64,000 nt of DNA from Chitinophaga pinensis (GCA_902167325.1 LR632930.1:1240001-1304000), one strand, 5' to 3'; positions 54,011-62,472 are shown, counted from the stretch's first letter. Program-made: numbers and translations. Notes: generated from the sequence alone by a model not told the origin.

Positions 54011-54277
54011 ATGAACAAAATGAACAACATCCGGATAGCAGGTAAGGCCGTAATTAGCAGCATGCATACTAACAATTTCCTACCGCTGAGCACGGAAGAC
54101 ATGAGGCTTATTGCCGGTGGTATTTCCGACAGCTCGGGCGAACTGCCCACTCTCCCTCCTGTGAGAAATAATGAAAGTGCAGGAACATCCACTGAAAAGA
54201 CTACTGAACAGGAACCCGCGCCGCAAGTAGAGCCGCCGGGCCTGAACATAGCGCGGATGATGAAGAAAAATGCCTGA
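54011..54277 (+). CDS. Small peptide precursor with double-glycine leader
   Basis: This 88-residue protein has the pattern FLPLSTEDMRLIAGGISD: an LS-x-E-x2-x-x-I-x-GG motif typical of leaders cut by C39 peptidase-type exporters (Gly-Gly at about 36-37). The 51-residue rest is polar, Pro/Glu/Thr-rich and has no Cys. It may be a secreted peptide or modified natural-product precursor. No exporter or modifying enzyme adjoins apart from the oxygenase upstream, from which a terminator separates it. Start ATG 54011 or 54020. Confidence 0.6.
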   Translation: MNKMNNIRIAGKAVISSMHTNNFLPLSTEDMRLIAGGISDSSGELPTLPPVRNNESAGTSTEKTTEQEPAPQVEPPGLNIARMMKKNA

Positions 54278-55324
54278 TTAATTGGGTTCAGTTTCCGCGG
54301 GGGCGCTGGCCTGAAGGGCCGTCAGCTCCCCTGCGGTTACCCCTCTCCCGGTAAATAACCGGTCGAAGTAAGTGATCATCGCCGTATTCAGCCGGTAATC
54401 GTTGTAGGGGAAATTCATGAAGTAACTATGTTGCCAACGCGCCACTTCCAGGAAGTTAACATATTGTGCATTGTCTGCCCGCTGCCGGCGGGTCACCTTT
54501 TCACCCAGCTGGCGCTTTAAAGTGAGCAGGTGCGCGCCTTTTAGCTGCATATCGCGGCGATTATAATGTATGTAAATATTTTTGGCGAAGCGGATCTTTT
54601 CCACCCATTGTGCATGCCGTTTCATGGGCACACAGGCTGCATTGATGATGAGGTTGTCGACGAACGGAACCGCTTCTTTCTCCAGCAATCCTAAATCTCC
54701 CTCCCGCATCATCTGTTCGAGTATGATATTGCCCATACTGTGGTAAAATGTAGAAACCGACACGCCTTCCGTCCATGGTGCGGCCTTCTCCCGGGCCGTC
54801 CTGATCATTATAAGCAAAGCAGCATATTGCCTGGCCGATAACCGCGCATTTTGCCGGGCATATCTGAAATTCTGTGAAGGCTTATAAGTTGTATTGATAC
54901 TGGCGTAATCAAACATCACAACGTTTACCCCGTACTGCCCGCTCATGAGCTGTGCTCTTTCCACGTTGGAAGTAAATATCTTGCCCATGCCTTCCGCATA
55001 CACCACAATATTCCGGCGGAGGGGCAGGTGCTCCATTGCCTGATCCAGCGTGGGTTCCTGGTATACTTTCCAGATGCCGTTCTGCTTTTCGAGGAAGAAA
55101 TACTTTAATGCGGTTGTGTCTATGAACTCATCCACGAAACGCAGGCTGTCGGGATGGATGAACCTGTTAGATACGAATACAAGGGAAGTATCGCTGCCGG
55201 CGGGGTGCTGGTGGGCGGTCTGCAGGTTGAACCTCGACCAGTATGCATGGCTGTTGTAGTTAGACAGTTGTGCCTGGGCGGAGCATGCCAGCGCAAGGAG
55301 AAAGCCGGTCAGAAGACGTTTCAT
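54278..55324 (-). CDS. Secreted alpha/beta-hydrolase-like protein
   Basis: This 348-residue protein has a signal peptide (LLTGFLLALACSAQAQ). The segment VSVSTFYHSMGNIILEQMM fits the nucleophile elbow (x-H-S-M-G) of alpha/beta hydrolases of the DUF900 type, with an oxyanion region near RRNIVVYAEGMGK. A later His may be in EVARWQHSYF. The substrate is unknown. It abuts the peptide gene tail to tail with no gap. Confidence 0.7.
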   Translation of the reverse strand: MKRLLTGFLLALACSAQAQLSNYNSHAYWSRFNLQTAHQHPAGSDTSLVFVSNRFIHPDSLRFVDEFIDTTALKYFFLEKQNGIWKVYQEPTLDQAMEHLPLRRNIVVYAEGMGKIFTSNVERAQLMSGQYGVNVVMFDYASINTTYKPSQNFRYARQNARLSARQYAALLIMIRTAREKAAPWTEGVSVSTFYHSMGNIILEQMMREGDLGLLEKEAVPFVDNLIINAACVPMKRHAQWVEKIRFAKNIYIHYNRRDMQLKGAHLLTLKRQLGEKVTRRQRADNAQYVNFLEVARWQHSYFMNFPYNDYRLNTAMITYFDRLFTGRGVTAGELTALQASAPAETEPN

Positions 55325-55491
55325 GGTACTGCTGTTATTTCTTTAACGCCTAAACGAAAGCAAATGTTTCGTAAAATCAGTAATACAAGTATTATGCCTT
55401 GCTAACCACCGGATTATCAGGCACATTTGCACACAGTATTTGAATATCTCATTATTTTACTGGAAATTGAGGGACGAACTGATATCCGAAC

Positions 55492-56685
55492 GTGTTTTTA
55501 CGTCACATCTCATTTTTAAAAGCAGTCTTATTGCACAGCTTCACGGCATTTGGGGGCCCGCAGGGCCACCTGGCTATGATGATGAAGACCTTTGTGCAAC
55601 AGCGCCGGGATGTGACGGAAAAGGAACTGATGGAATACAATGCGTTCTGCCAGTTATTACCGGGAGCCTCTTCCTCCCAAACACTGACCCTTATCGGATA
55701 CAAACGTGGTGGTGCCCCTCTCGCGGTAGCTACCCTTGCCATCTGGATCACCCCCGCCTGCCTCCTGATGGGTTCCCTCAGCTTCCTGTTGCAGTTCATG
55801 GACAAGCGGGCACTCAGTGTCGATATCTTTAAATACGTACAACCCATGGCGGTTGGATTTCTCGCCTATGGCGGTATGCGCGCCTACCAGATATCCATCC
55901 GCAATACCGCCACCTTCATCATCATGATTGTAGCCATGGGGGCTGCATTTTTCTTTAAATCGCCCTGGACCTTCCCGGCCCTTATCATCCTCGGCGGCAC
56001 CATTTCCAACTTCAGCGACAAACGCATCCCCGATATCAATGAACCCAGAAAAAAGATACAATGGGGCAACCTCTGGCTTTTTGCCCTCATCTTTGTACTG
56101 GCGGGTGTTATGTCCGAGCTGGCACGTACCAATAACTGGATTACGCGGCGCCCTTTTAACCTGTTCGAGAACTTTTACCGCTTCGGAAGCCTCGTGTTTG
56201 GCGGGGGAGATATCCTTATTGCCATGATGCTGGAACAGTATGTGTTCCGTTCCAAAAGCCAGTTCATGTCGGCAGAGGAGCTGCTGACGGGTGCTGGTAT
56301 AATGCGTGCCATGCCGGGTCCCACCTTCTCGGTATCGGCTTATGTAGGGGGGATGATCATGCGCAGTCTGGGTCCGGGCTACCAGTTCCTGGGCTGTATT
56401 CTGGCGCCTGTGGCCATTTTCCTGCCAAGCATGCTGCTGGTGCTCTTCTTCTTCCCCATCTGGAACAACCTGAAAAAACATGTGGTGATTTACCGCGCTT
56501 TGGAAGGTATTAATGCGGTGGTGGTGGGGGTGATGTGGGCGGCTACCATCTTCCTCTTCATCTCCATTCCGGTTAACTGGTACAACGTGCTTATAATGAT
56601 CGCTACGCTCAGTCTGCTGAGCTTCACACGGCTGCCTTCCCCCATAATCGTAATTGCCTGCATTGCCGCGGGGGCATTGATGTAG
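55492..56685 (+). CDS. chrA: ChrA-type chromate transporter, two-domain
   Basis: This 397-residue membrane protein is of the CHR family, made of two homologous halves. The N-terminal half has [21 protein letters not shown] and [21 protein letters not shown]; the second half has [22 protein letters not shown] and [21 protein letters not shown] proteins expel chromate; many are uncharacterised and may carry other anions. The start is GTG 55492, since an in-frame stop lies four codons upstream. Confidence 0.9.
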   Translation: MFLRHISFLKAVLLHSFTAFGGPQGHLAMMMKTFVQQRRDVTEKELMEYNAFCQLLPGASSSQTLTLIGYKRGGAPLAVATLAIWITPACLLMGSLSFLLQFMDKRALSVDIFKYVQPMAVGFLAYGGMRAYQISIRNTATFIIMIVAMGAAFFFKSPWTFPALIILGGTISNFSDKRIPDINEPRKKIQWGNLWLFALIFVLAGVMSELARTNNWITRRPFNLFENFYRFGSLVFGGGDILIAMMLEQYVFRSKSQFMSAEELLTGAGIMRAMPGPTFSVSAYVGGMIMRSLGPGYQFLGCILAPVAIFLPSMLLVLFFFPIWNNLKKHVVIYRALEGINAVVVGVMWAATIFLFISIPVNWYNVLIMIATLSLLSFTRLPSPIIVIACIAAGALM

Positions 56686-56688
56686 CGG

Positions 56689-57441
56689 CTATGCCTGCGG
56701 CTTCCAGATCGCCATCAGTTCCTTTTTCCTTCTATCCGTAATATCCAGCACCGCCTGATTCTGCAAATGTAACTGCAGCTGCTCATGATCGATCTGGCGG
56801 ATCTGCGGCAGATGGACCATCTGATGATTGTTCACCTGGTAAAAACGCATGCCGGCAAACAGTTCGGTGTAATAACGGAACGGGCGGCGGGATTGCAGGA
56901 GGTCACCATCGGACAGACTGAACAATGTTTTATCGCCCGCGCCCTCCACATAAGCGATTTTTTCGATGGTAACGATGTGTTCGCCACCTTCTGCGAGGGG
57001 TATCACGATCTGGCGCATTTCACGGGCAGCTTTGCCGAAGTTATGCAGCAGTACATCGTAGCGTTCCTGTTTACCGGGGAAAGAAAGACGCTGGCGTACG
57101 GTTTGAACTGCCGTTTGCAGGCTTTCGCGGTCAATAGGTTTAAGGATCAGCTCCACCTCACTGAGGCGGATGGTATGGAGATACCGCTTCTCAAAAGCGG
57201 TCACAAATACAGTTTCGAAAGTGGCGTCGTAAGCGCCGGTAAGTACGTCGAACCCTGTGCCATCGGGCATTTCAAGGTCAAGGAATACCAGTTGGGGGCG
57301 GTGTTCCCTAATTTGGGCGATGCCTTCACGGCAATTAGCGGCCTGCGCCACGGCTTCAATGTCGGGGCAATAACGCTGTAACATCAGGGCTATAATGTCC
57401 CTGCTGTTCCGCTCATCGTCAATAATTACTGCACGGATCAT
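56689..57441 (-). CDS. LytTR-family response regulator
   Basis: This 250-residue protein has a receiver domain (about 1-120: Asp in VFLDLEMPDGTGFD, conserved Thr in VFVTAF, Lys in ILKPIDRESL) and a LytTR DNA-binding domain (about 145-245: VTIEKIAYVEGAGDKTLF, FYQVNNHQMVHLPQI). It is 21 bases downstream of the LytS-type kinase and forms a two-component system with it. Confidence 0.93.
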   Translation of the reverse strand: MIRAVIIDDERNSRDIIALMLQRYCPDIEAVAQAANCREGIAQIREHRPQLVFLDLEMPDGTGFDVLTGAYDATFETVFVTAFEKRYLHTIRLSEVELILKPIDRESLQTAVQTVRQRLSFPGKQERYDVLLHNFGKAAREMRQIVIPLAEGGEHIVTIEKIAYVEGAGDKTLFSLSDGDLLQSRRPFRYYTELFAGMRFYQVNNHQMVHLPQIRQIDHEQLQLHLQNQAVLDITDRRKKELMAIWKPQA

Positions 57442-57462
57442 GGTTTCCCAATTTGTTCCCGG

Positions 57463-59529
57463 CTACAGTTGGGGGATCAGCACCCGTACCATGGTGCCGC
57501 TATCCTGTGTCTCGCGGGTAGATTTGTCTATGATTTCGATCTGGATGCCGGTATTGTACATTTTGTTCAGCAGCTCTGCCCTGTTGGAGCTAATTTCCAT
57601 GCCCGATGACTGGTGGTGGCCCGGGAGGGTCCGCAACTCGCGAGACCGTGCTATGCCGATGCCATTATCTTCCACAATGCATTCGAGCATATCGTGTGCG
57701 AGCATATTAAAGCGGATGGTTAATAGTCCTGTAGTGTGATCTTCGTTATTCATCCCATGCTTAACGGCATTTTCCACATACGGCTGCAGTAACATCGCAG
57801 GCACCTCCAGTTCGGCCGTATTAATGGATGGGTCCGTCAGAATCTCGAAACTCATCTTTTGTTCAAACCGCATCTTCTCCAGACCAAGATAAGTATTTAA
57901 ATAAGTTATTTCGTCGGAGAGGGAAATAAAATTGCGGCGGGAGAAGTCCAGCGTTTTGCGGATCAGGTACGAGAAATCGGACAGGTATTTCTGCGCATGC
58001 TCGTAATCGCGCTGCATTACAAAAAGCTGAATGGAGTTGAGGCAGTTGAAAATAAAATGCGGGTTGATCTGGGCACGGATGGCTTTTAGCTCTATTTCCG
58101 CGAATTTCTTACTGTATTCCGCCTCCATCTGGAGCTTCCTTTGTTCTTCCAGCTCGGTTTTCTTCCGCACGATCTCCGTGGTTTGCTCACGTACCAGTTC
58201 TTCCAGCTGCTCGTTCAGCTTATGCTGCAGTTCTTTGTTCTTATTAAGCTGTTTGATAAGCAGCTCCTGTGTTCTTGTTTTTTCCTGGTGAACGAGCTTG
58301 TTCCGGTAGCTGAGGCCGGCTGCATAAAAGAGGGATTGCAGCAGCACTCCCAGTACCAGCAGGCCATAAGGTGTTATCATCTCTGGCAGCGGAGTGAAGG
58401 GGACGGGTTCCGTATTCCGGATATATGACCCAATGGCCAGTAAGTATAAACTAAGAGAGCCGAAAAGGAAAAAACGGATGAGGGGATGATGGCGCATCCG
58501 CCTCCCAAGGGCTATAAAAGATATGCCGAACGGTATCAGTGACAGGAAGGTGGCCCAGGTATAAATCTCTCCCATAACCGTGAAATCACCCATGGCCATA
58601 AACACCCAGCAGGCCACAATACACGCCGCATAAAAGATGTTGCTGTAAAAATAATACCGCTCCATTAGCGGGTACCGCTCCCGGAGGTTCAGGAAGGCAT
58701 TCCCGAAAAGCATGGACATTAAGTAAAAGCATCCGATCAGTGCAGGCACATCCCAGAAATACTTTAGCAGTGGCATAGCGTGGAAAAACGACAGCTGGTA
58801 GGGCTTCGTTTCCAGCCTGAGACAGAAAAAGAGAATAAGTCCGAGGAGGTATGCTGCGAAATACATGCTGGGCTTATCGGGCAGTTGCACGTAATTAATG
58901 ACGGTAATGCTGAGCAGCACGATCAGCATGCCGATGACGATCTGGATAAGCAGTACTTCACCTTTATAAACATCCGCTTCATGGTTGCGGAACTGTGCAT
59001 AGTGTATGGCGTCGTACAACACAGGCATCAGTTCGTTTTCGCGGTAGTAGGGATTTACGAGGTGGAGATAAAAGGTACGCGCCTGCCCGGCGGGTACTTT
59101 AAGCGGAAAGGCGTAATTGTCCCAGCGGTCGGTGCCGGGAACATACAGCATCATGCCTGCAGTTGATTCCAGCAGGAGCTGCCCGTTTTCACCGGAAGAA
59201 TAAAAATATAATTGTTCCTGCCAGCCGGTAAAGAGGTACACGAGGGAGTCTACCGGCCCGCTATTGTGGAGGGTGAGGCGGAACCAGGCGTCATGTTTAT
59301 TTTGAAGGAGTTTTTTGCGGGGGTGGAATACGGAAGTGTCTTGCTGATAAGCGAGACCGGGAGCCTGGCTCACGGTAGCCTGCCCGGCAAAAACGGTGAA
59401 ATAGTTCCGGATGTCGACACCATTTACAGGGTGCGACAGGTTGAGTGACAGTGTATCCTGGGCACTGACGGGCTCCATCCTGAACAGGGCGGAACAAAAC
59501 AACAGGCATATCAGGGATAAGCGATTCAC
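57463..59529 (-). CDS. Sensor histidine kinase, 7TMR-DISM and LytS type
   Basis: This 688-residue kinase has a signal peptide, a periplasmic 7TMR-DISM extracellular domain (about 25-185; LHLVNPYYRENELMPVLYD) and seven helices (about 195-410). A coiled coil with many Glu/Lys/Gln (about 415-475) leads to a His_kinase domain with phospho-His in INPHFIFNCLNSIQLF and ATPase boxes ENAVKHGMN and EDNGIGI. This arrangement with a LytTR partner is common in Bacteroidota. It probably senses a sugar or envelope signal (family inference). Confidence 0.93.
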   Translation of the reverse strand: MNRLSLICLLFCSALFRMEPVSAQDTLSLNLSHPVNGVDIRNYFTVFAGQATVSQAPGLAYQQDTSVFHPRKKLLQNKHDAWFRLTLHNSGPVDSLVYLFTGWQEQLYFYSSGENGQLLLESTAGMMLYVPGTDRWDNYAFPLKVPAGQARTFYLHLVNPYYRENELMPVLYDAIHYAQFRNHEADVYKGEVLLIQIVIGMLIVLLSITVINYVQLPDKPSMYFAAYLLGLILFFCLRLETKPYQLSFFHAMPLLKYFWDVPALIGCFYLMSMLFGNAFLNLRERYPLMERYYFYSNIFYAACIVACWVFMAMGDFTVMGEIYTWATFLSLIPFGISFIALGRRMRHHPLIRFFLFGSLSLYLLAIGSYIRNTEPVPFTPLPEMITPYGLLVLGVLLQSLFYAAGLSYRNKLVHQEKTRTQELLIKQLNKNKELQHKLNEQLEELVREQTTEIVRKKTELEEQRKLQMEAEYSKKFAEIELKAIRAQINPHFIFNCLNSIQLFVMQRDYEHAQKYLSDFSYLIRKTLDFSRRNFISLSDEITYLNTYLGLEKMRFEQKMSFEILTDPSINTAELEVPAMLLQPYVENAVKHGMNNEDHTTGLLTIRFNMLAHDMLECIVEDNGIGIARSRELRTLPGHHQSSGMEISSNRAELLNKMYNTGIQIEIIDKSTRETQDSGTMVRVLIPQL

Positions 59530-59537
59530 TGTGCGGT

Positions 59538-59777
59538 TTACGTATTTGGGAGGATTTTATCAATAATCAGGGCCAGTTCACGGTCTTTTTTAGTGACTGT
59601 GTTGCCGGCACTATGGGTGCTCAGCCAGATATCCACCTTGTTCCAGGTGTTGGTCCAGGTGGGGTGATGGTCCATTTTTTCCGCGGCCAGTGCCACATTG
59701 GTCATGAAGGCGAAGGCTTCGCGGAAGTTTTGGAAGGTGAAGGCGCGGTAAAGGTGCCGTTCTGTTTCCTGCCACAT
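59538..59777 (-). CDS. Pterin-4a-carbinolamine dehydratase
   Basis: This 79-residue protein has the family motif EKMDHHPTWTNTWNKVDIWLSTH with the catalytic His pair. It recycles tetrahydrobiopterin for aromatic amino acid hydroxylases; in Bacteroidota it may also act as a general pterin repair enzyme. It lies nine bases before the kinase start in the same operon. Confidence 0.93.
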   Translation of the reverse strand: MWQETERHLYRAFTFQNFREAFAFMTNVALAAEKMDHHPTWTNTWNKVDIWLSTHSAGNTVTKKDRELALIIDKILPNT

Positions 59778-59822
59778 ATCAGATGTTTTTTGCGGTGGAC
59801 GGTTAAGGGGTGGGTGGCTGCG

Positions 59823-60266
59823 TTAGAATATGAGATTAATGCGGTTGCGGATATCCCGCAGGTCCAGCAGCGACGCCATTTGAACTAATTCGGCCTTTCT
59901 GCACTGTTCAACGAGGGCTTTCACATCGGGAGCCTGGTAATAATTGCCTTTAATGAGCCAGAGGTAATCTACATGCTTCAGTTCGGGGAGCAGGAATTCA
60001 GCCTTGCAGTGGTTGTTGTAGAAGTAATGCGCGGCGGATTTGGTAAGCTCCTGATGTTCGTATACGGTAAAAAAGAAACCCCGGCGGTGCTTGGTAAGAT
60101 TGATCTCCAGGGAATTATTCACCCGGAAGTCAAAACCCAGTTGTTTGTTGAGTTGCCAGCACAACTGGTAGTCTTTCGCCTGAGAAATAATCCCGGCCAG
60201 CCATGCGTCTTCAAAAAAATCTTCCACCAGTTGGTCCTGGTCCAGCTTCAACTTTAGTACAGACAT
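59823..60266 (-). CDS. IPExxxVDY family protein
   Basis: This 147-residue protein has the family signature as LPELKHVDYLWLIKG (about 91-105). The family is restricted to Bacteroidota and has no known function. It lies in the operon between the alkyltransferase-like gene and the pterin dehydratase gene. Confidence 0.9.
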   Translation of the reverse strand: MSVLKLKLDQDQLVEDFFEDAWLAGIISQAKDYQLCWQLNKQLGFDFRVNNSLEINLTKHRRGFFFTVYEHQELTKSAAHYFYNNHCKAEFLLPELKHVDYLWLIKGNYYQAPDVKALVEQCRKAELVQMASLLDLRDIRNRINLIF

Positions 60267-60296
60267 GCGGTAAAGTTATCGAAAAAGGGGATGGAC

Positions 60297-60710
60297 CTAC
60301 CGTATCTTTTTGGGTAACGCTGTGTTCTTTTTGGGCAACGGCGGGTTCCAGAACTTATCCGCGAAGCCGACGACCTGATTATTGCGTATTTCGACCCCTT
60401 CCTGTTCGAGAAGTTCCTGCATAAGTGTGGGGGTGGCGAAGTGATCTTTACCTGTCAGGAGACCTTTGGAGTTAACGACGCGGTGTGCGGGAACGGGAGG
60501 GTGTGCTTTCCCGGCCTGGTGCATGGCCCAGCCCACCATACGGGCAGTAAGGCGGATGCCTGCCCGCTCAGCGATAGCGCCATAGCTGGTAACACGCCCC
60601 TTTGGAATCTTGCGGGCGATGGCAAAAACCTTGTCGGTAAAATCAGGCTCCGTTTTTCTGCCGGCGGGCTTCGGGGAGGAGCTTTCTTTTTTCTCCGGGG
60701 ACTTTTTCAT
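60297..60710 (-). CDS. Alkyltransferase-like protein (MGMT family)
   Basis: This 137-residue protein has the MGMT DNA-binding domain: IPKGRVTSYGAIAERAG, MVGWAMHQAG and the active-site segment PVPAHRVVNSKGLLTG. The methyl-accepting Cys of PCHR is replaced by Ala, so it cannot accept alkyl groups; it should act like ATL proteins, which bind O6-alkylguanine and hand it to nucleotide excision repair. The first 25 residues are charged (KKSPEKKESSSPKPAGRK), and its coding region overlaps the DUF5522 gene by 68 bases. Confidence 0.9.
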   Translation of the reverse strand: MKKSPEKKESSSPKPAGRKTEPDFTDKVFAIARKIPKGRVTSYGAIAERAGIRLTARMVGWAMHQAGKAHPPVPAHRVVNSKGLLTGKDHFATPTLMQELLEQEGVEIRNNQVVGFADKFWNPPLPKKNTALPKKIR

Positions 60711-60840
60711 AATTAAACGGGCAATGCAGGCATCCGTTTCCGCAGCAAAATCCCCTTTCCAGGTGGAATTTTTCGGTCAACACCACATATCCCTGCTCGT
60801 TGTAATAAAAATCAATATGTTCCTGCAGCTGCTTCTTCAT
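60643..60840 (-). CDS. DUF5522 small cysteine protein
   Basis: This 65-residue protein matches DUF5522: GYVVLTEKFHLERGFCCGNGCLHCPFNY. Four cysteines (CC-x3-C-x2-C) look like a metal or Fe-S site. It overlaps trmB (29 bases) at its 5' end and the alkyltransferase-like gene (68 bases) at its 3' end, so it is a compactly packed operon member. The function is unknown. Confidence 0.85.
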   Translation of the reverse strand: MKKQLQEHIDFYYNEQGYVVLTEKFHLERGFCCGNGCLHCPFNYEKVPGEKRKLLPEARRQKNGA

Positions 60841-61519
60841 CCGTTGCGAGATTCGCGGCCTTCCAGTCTATCGGGGCAGCCGGTAAGGCAAATTTAAGAA
60901 AACGGATAATGCGCCCGTCGGCCAGGTGCATACCTTCATAATATGTCTGGATCTGCAACAGTTCGGGAACGGGAGACAGGGCGTAAACGTCCGGCACATC
61001 GGTAATAAGCTGGCACCCGATCCTGGAAATCACCATTTTGGTGAAGGCATACAGTTCCGGGGAGTCGGTTTTGAGGCAAACGGTGCCCCCTTCGCCAAGG
61101 ATCTGCTGATAGAGGGCGAGGAACCGGGGGTGGGTGAGCCGCTTTTTGGATTTGGACTGGCGGAGGAAAGGATCCGGGAAGGTGATCCAGATATCTTTTA
61201 CTTCGCCGGGCGCGAAATAATCGGTAATTTGCTCGATTTGGGTACGGAGGAAGGCTACATTGGCGATTTTTTCATCAATAGCGGTTTTGGCGCCTTTCCA
61301 GATGCGGTTCCCCTTGAGGTCTACTCCCATAAAGTTCGCTTCCGGGTATTTCCGGGCCAGGCCAAGGGTATAATCGCCCTTGCCGCAGGCCAGTTCGAGG
61401 GTGAGCGGCTGACTGTTGCCGAAGTGGCGCTGCCAGTTCCCCGGCATATCTTTCGGATAGATGAGTACGTTAGGGAAAGTCTCAATTTCCGCGAATCGCT
61501 GTAGTTTCTTATGTCCCAT
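60812..61519 (-). CDS. trmB: tRNA (guanine-N7-)-methyltransferase
   Basis: TrmB methylates G46 in the variable loop of tRNAs. The 235-residue Rossmann-fold protein has the SAM motif LELACGKGDYTLGLA, acidic motif MGVDLKGNRIWKGAK and the catalytic WITFPDPFLRQSKSKKRLTHPRFL stretch. It is the first gene of the minus-strand series that runs to 56689. Confidence 0.94.
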   Translation of the reverse strand: MGHKKLQRFAEIETFPNVLIYPKDMPGNWQRHFGNSQPLTLELACGKGDYTLGLARKYPEANFMGVDLKGNRIWKGAKTAIDEKIANVAFLRTQIEQITDYFAPGEVKDIWITFPDPFLRQSKSKKRLTHPRFLALYQQILGEGGTVCLKTDSPELYAFTKMVISRIGCQLITDVPDVYALSPVPELLQIQTYYEGMHLADGRIIRFLKFALPAAPIDWKAANLATDEEAAAGTY

Positions 61520-61620
61520 GAGGGCGCAAAAGTACGAAAAGGGATGAAAATGTGACCGGAAGAAGAGAGGTGTATGCCGGTAAAGCTTGATTTCCAGAAG
61601 GGTTATTCCTACCTTACCCC

Positions 61621-61738
61621 AGGGTTACTCCTGGTTTAAAGAAGGGTTAAAGTATACTTAATGTATATAAAATGTACTCAAACCCAATGCAGTATTGAGA
61701 TTAGTACGGAAAGATATACATACAGGCAGGGGAAAGCA
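61621..61738. repeat. Intergenic repeat, copy B
   Basis: This is the partner of 27455-27540: same order of AGGGTTACTCCT, TACTTA, TGTATATAAAA, AAACCCA and GGGGAAAGCA, with about 30 extra bases between the last two words. Confidence 0.5.
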
Positions 61739-61958
61739 GCATTACAGTATCCGGGAAGTATCCATACAGGATAGATAGGCTTGGGTAGACTTAAGTTAGG
61801 GGGATAGGACCTTAATCAAATAAGGATGCGGTCCCAAACGACAATCTTCTGATAGTGTCCGGCTTGATACTATCTTACCTAAAGGGGAGTTGGAGGCAGT
61901 GTACATGACGGGAAACCCGGGTGTATATCGGGTGAAATAGAGGTTAAGTGCGGATCTA

Positions 61959-62002
61959 AGGTGGACTTGAGGCGGAGATGAGGTGGACTTGATGCGGAGA
62001 TG
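61959..62002. repeat. Tandem 22-bp duplication
   Basis: Two adjacent 22-base units, AGGTGGACTTGA(G/T)GCGGAGATG, differ at one position. A start of a third unit (AGGGTG) follows. Probably a small slippage repeat in a spacer. Confidence 0.85.
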
Positions 62003-62210
62003 AGGGTGTTAAGAAAATATCAATAGGAGAGGTGGAGAGGACGTGTTTGATAAAACAAAAGTCTGTAGAAATAACATAAAGGACGGTATGGATGTTCAAT
62101 TTATTCCGTTCAGAATGGCGAAATTGGATGCATGTATTTCAATATCTCCGGGAATTTAACCAGATCCGATGGATAATGTACCGATATGGAAGCTGATATT
62201 TGGGCTAAAT

Positions 62211-62240
62211 GAAAAACGCACCGGCGTAAACCAGTGCGTT
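62211..62240 (-). terminator. Terminator of the tRNA-like gene
   Basis: On the minus strand a 9-bp stem ACGCACTGG/CCGGTGCGT (one G-T pair, six-base loop) continues in five T. It begins seven bases past the tRNA-like 3' end. Confidence 0.85.
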
Positions 62241-62246
62241 CTGAAG

Positions 62247-62388
62247 CTGTAGGAGTAGGAGTCGAACCTACACGAGGCAGTTAGCCATAGCACAAATAAG
62301 ATTAGTGGTCAACCCATTACGCTACGTTTATCCCGTGATCCTCACCCTCGAGACGAGAGGGCATGTCTGCCAATTCCATCATCCCACA
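62247..62388 (-). ncRNA. tRNA-like RNA with 73-nt variable-region insert
   Basis: Read on the minus strand: acceptor TGTGGGA pairs with TCCTACA (7 bp); T8 G9; a 3-bp D stem ATG/CAT around GAATTGGCAGA as in leucine tRNAs; a 5-bp stem CCCTC/GAGGG with 7-base loop TCGTCTC; and a T arm GTAGG-TTCGACT-CCTAC. Between the anticodon arm and the T arm lie 73 bases instead of 4-24, closed by GAGG/CCTC. The loop would give anticodon GTC but has C33 instead of U33 and a pyrimidine at 37. CCA is not encoded. It has its own promoter and terminator. It could be a decayed tRNA or a non-decoding tRNA-like RNA. Confidence 0.6.
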
Positions 62389-62440
62389 AAATTTGATGAT
62401 TTCCCCTGGCGGGTAAGCGTTGTTTTCAACGATTATGATG

Positions 62441-62472
62441 CAAATCTAAAGAGAGGGGGTATTTTTTGCAAA
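62441..62472 (-). promoter_or_regulatory. Promoter of the tRNA-like gene
   Basis: On the minus strand TTTG (62472-62469), a 20-base spacer and TAGATTTG (62448-62441) match the Bacteroidota consensus on both elements. Transcription would start near 62434, leaving a leader of about 46 nt that contains a small hairpin CGTTG-AAAA-CAACG (62418-62431). Confidence 0.75.

Larger units (their letters stand above)
61520..62210. other. Repeat-bearing intergenic region
   Basis: No gene is supported in about 700 bases. Contents: repeat copy B (61621-61738), a tandem 22-bp duplication (61959-62002) and many GTATAC/GTATAT words. The base composition is like that of other spacers. Confidence 0.4.

Noticed and set aside
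62247..62388. tmRNA or an ordinary leucine tRNA
   Set aside because: There is no tag reading frame or tmRNA-type 5' end, and the RNA is too short. For a leucine tRNA the loop sequence and the 73-nt variable region do not fit.
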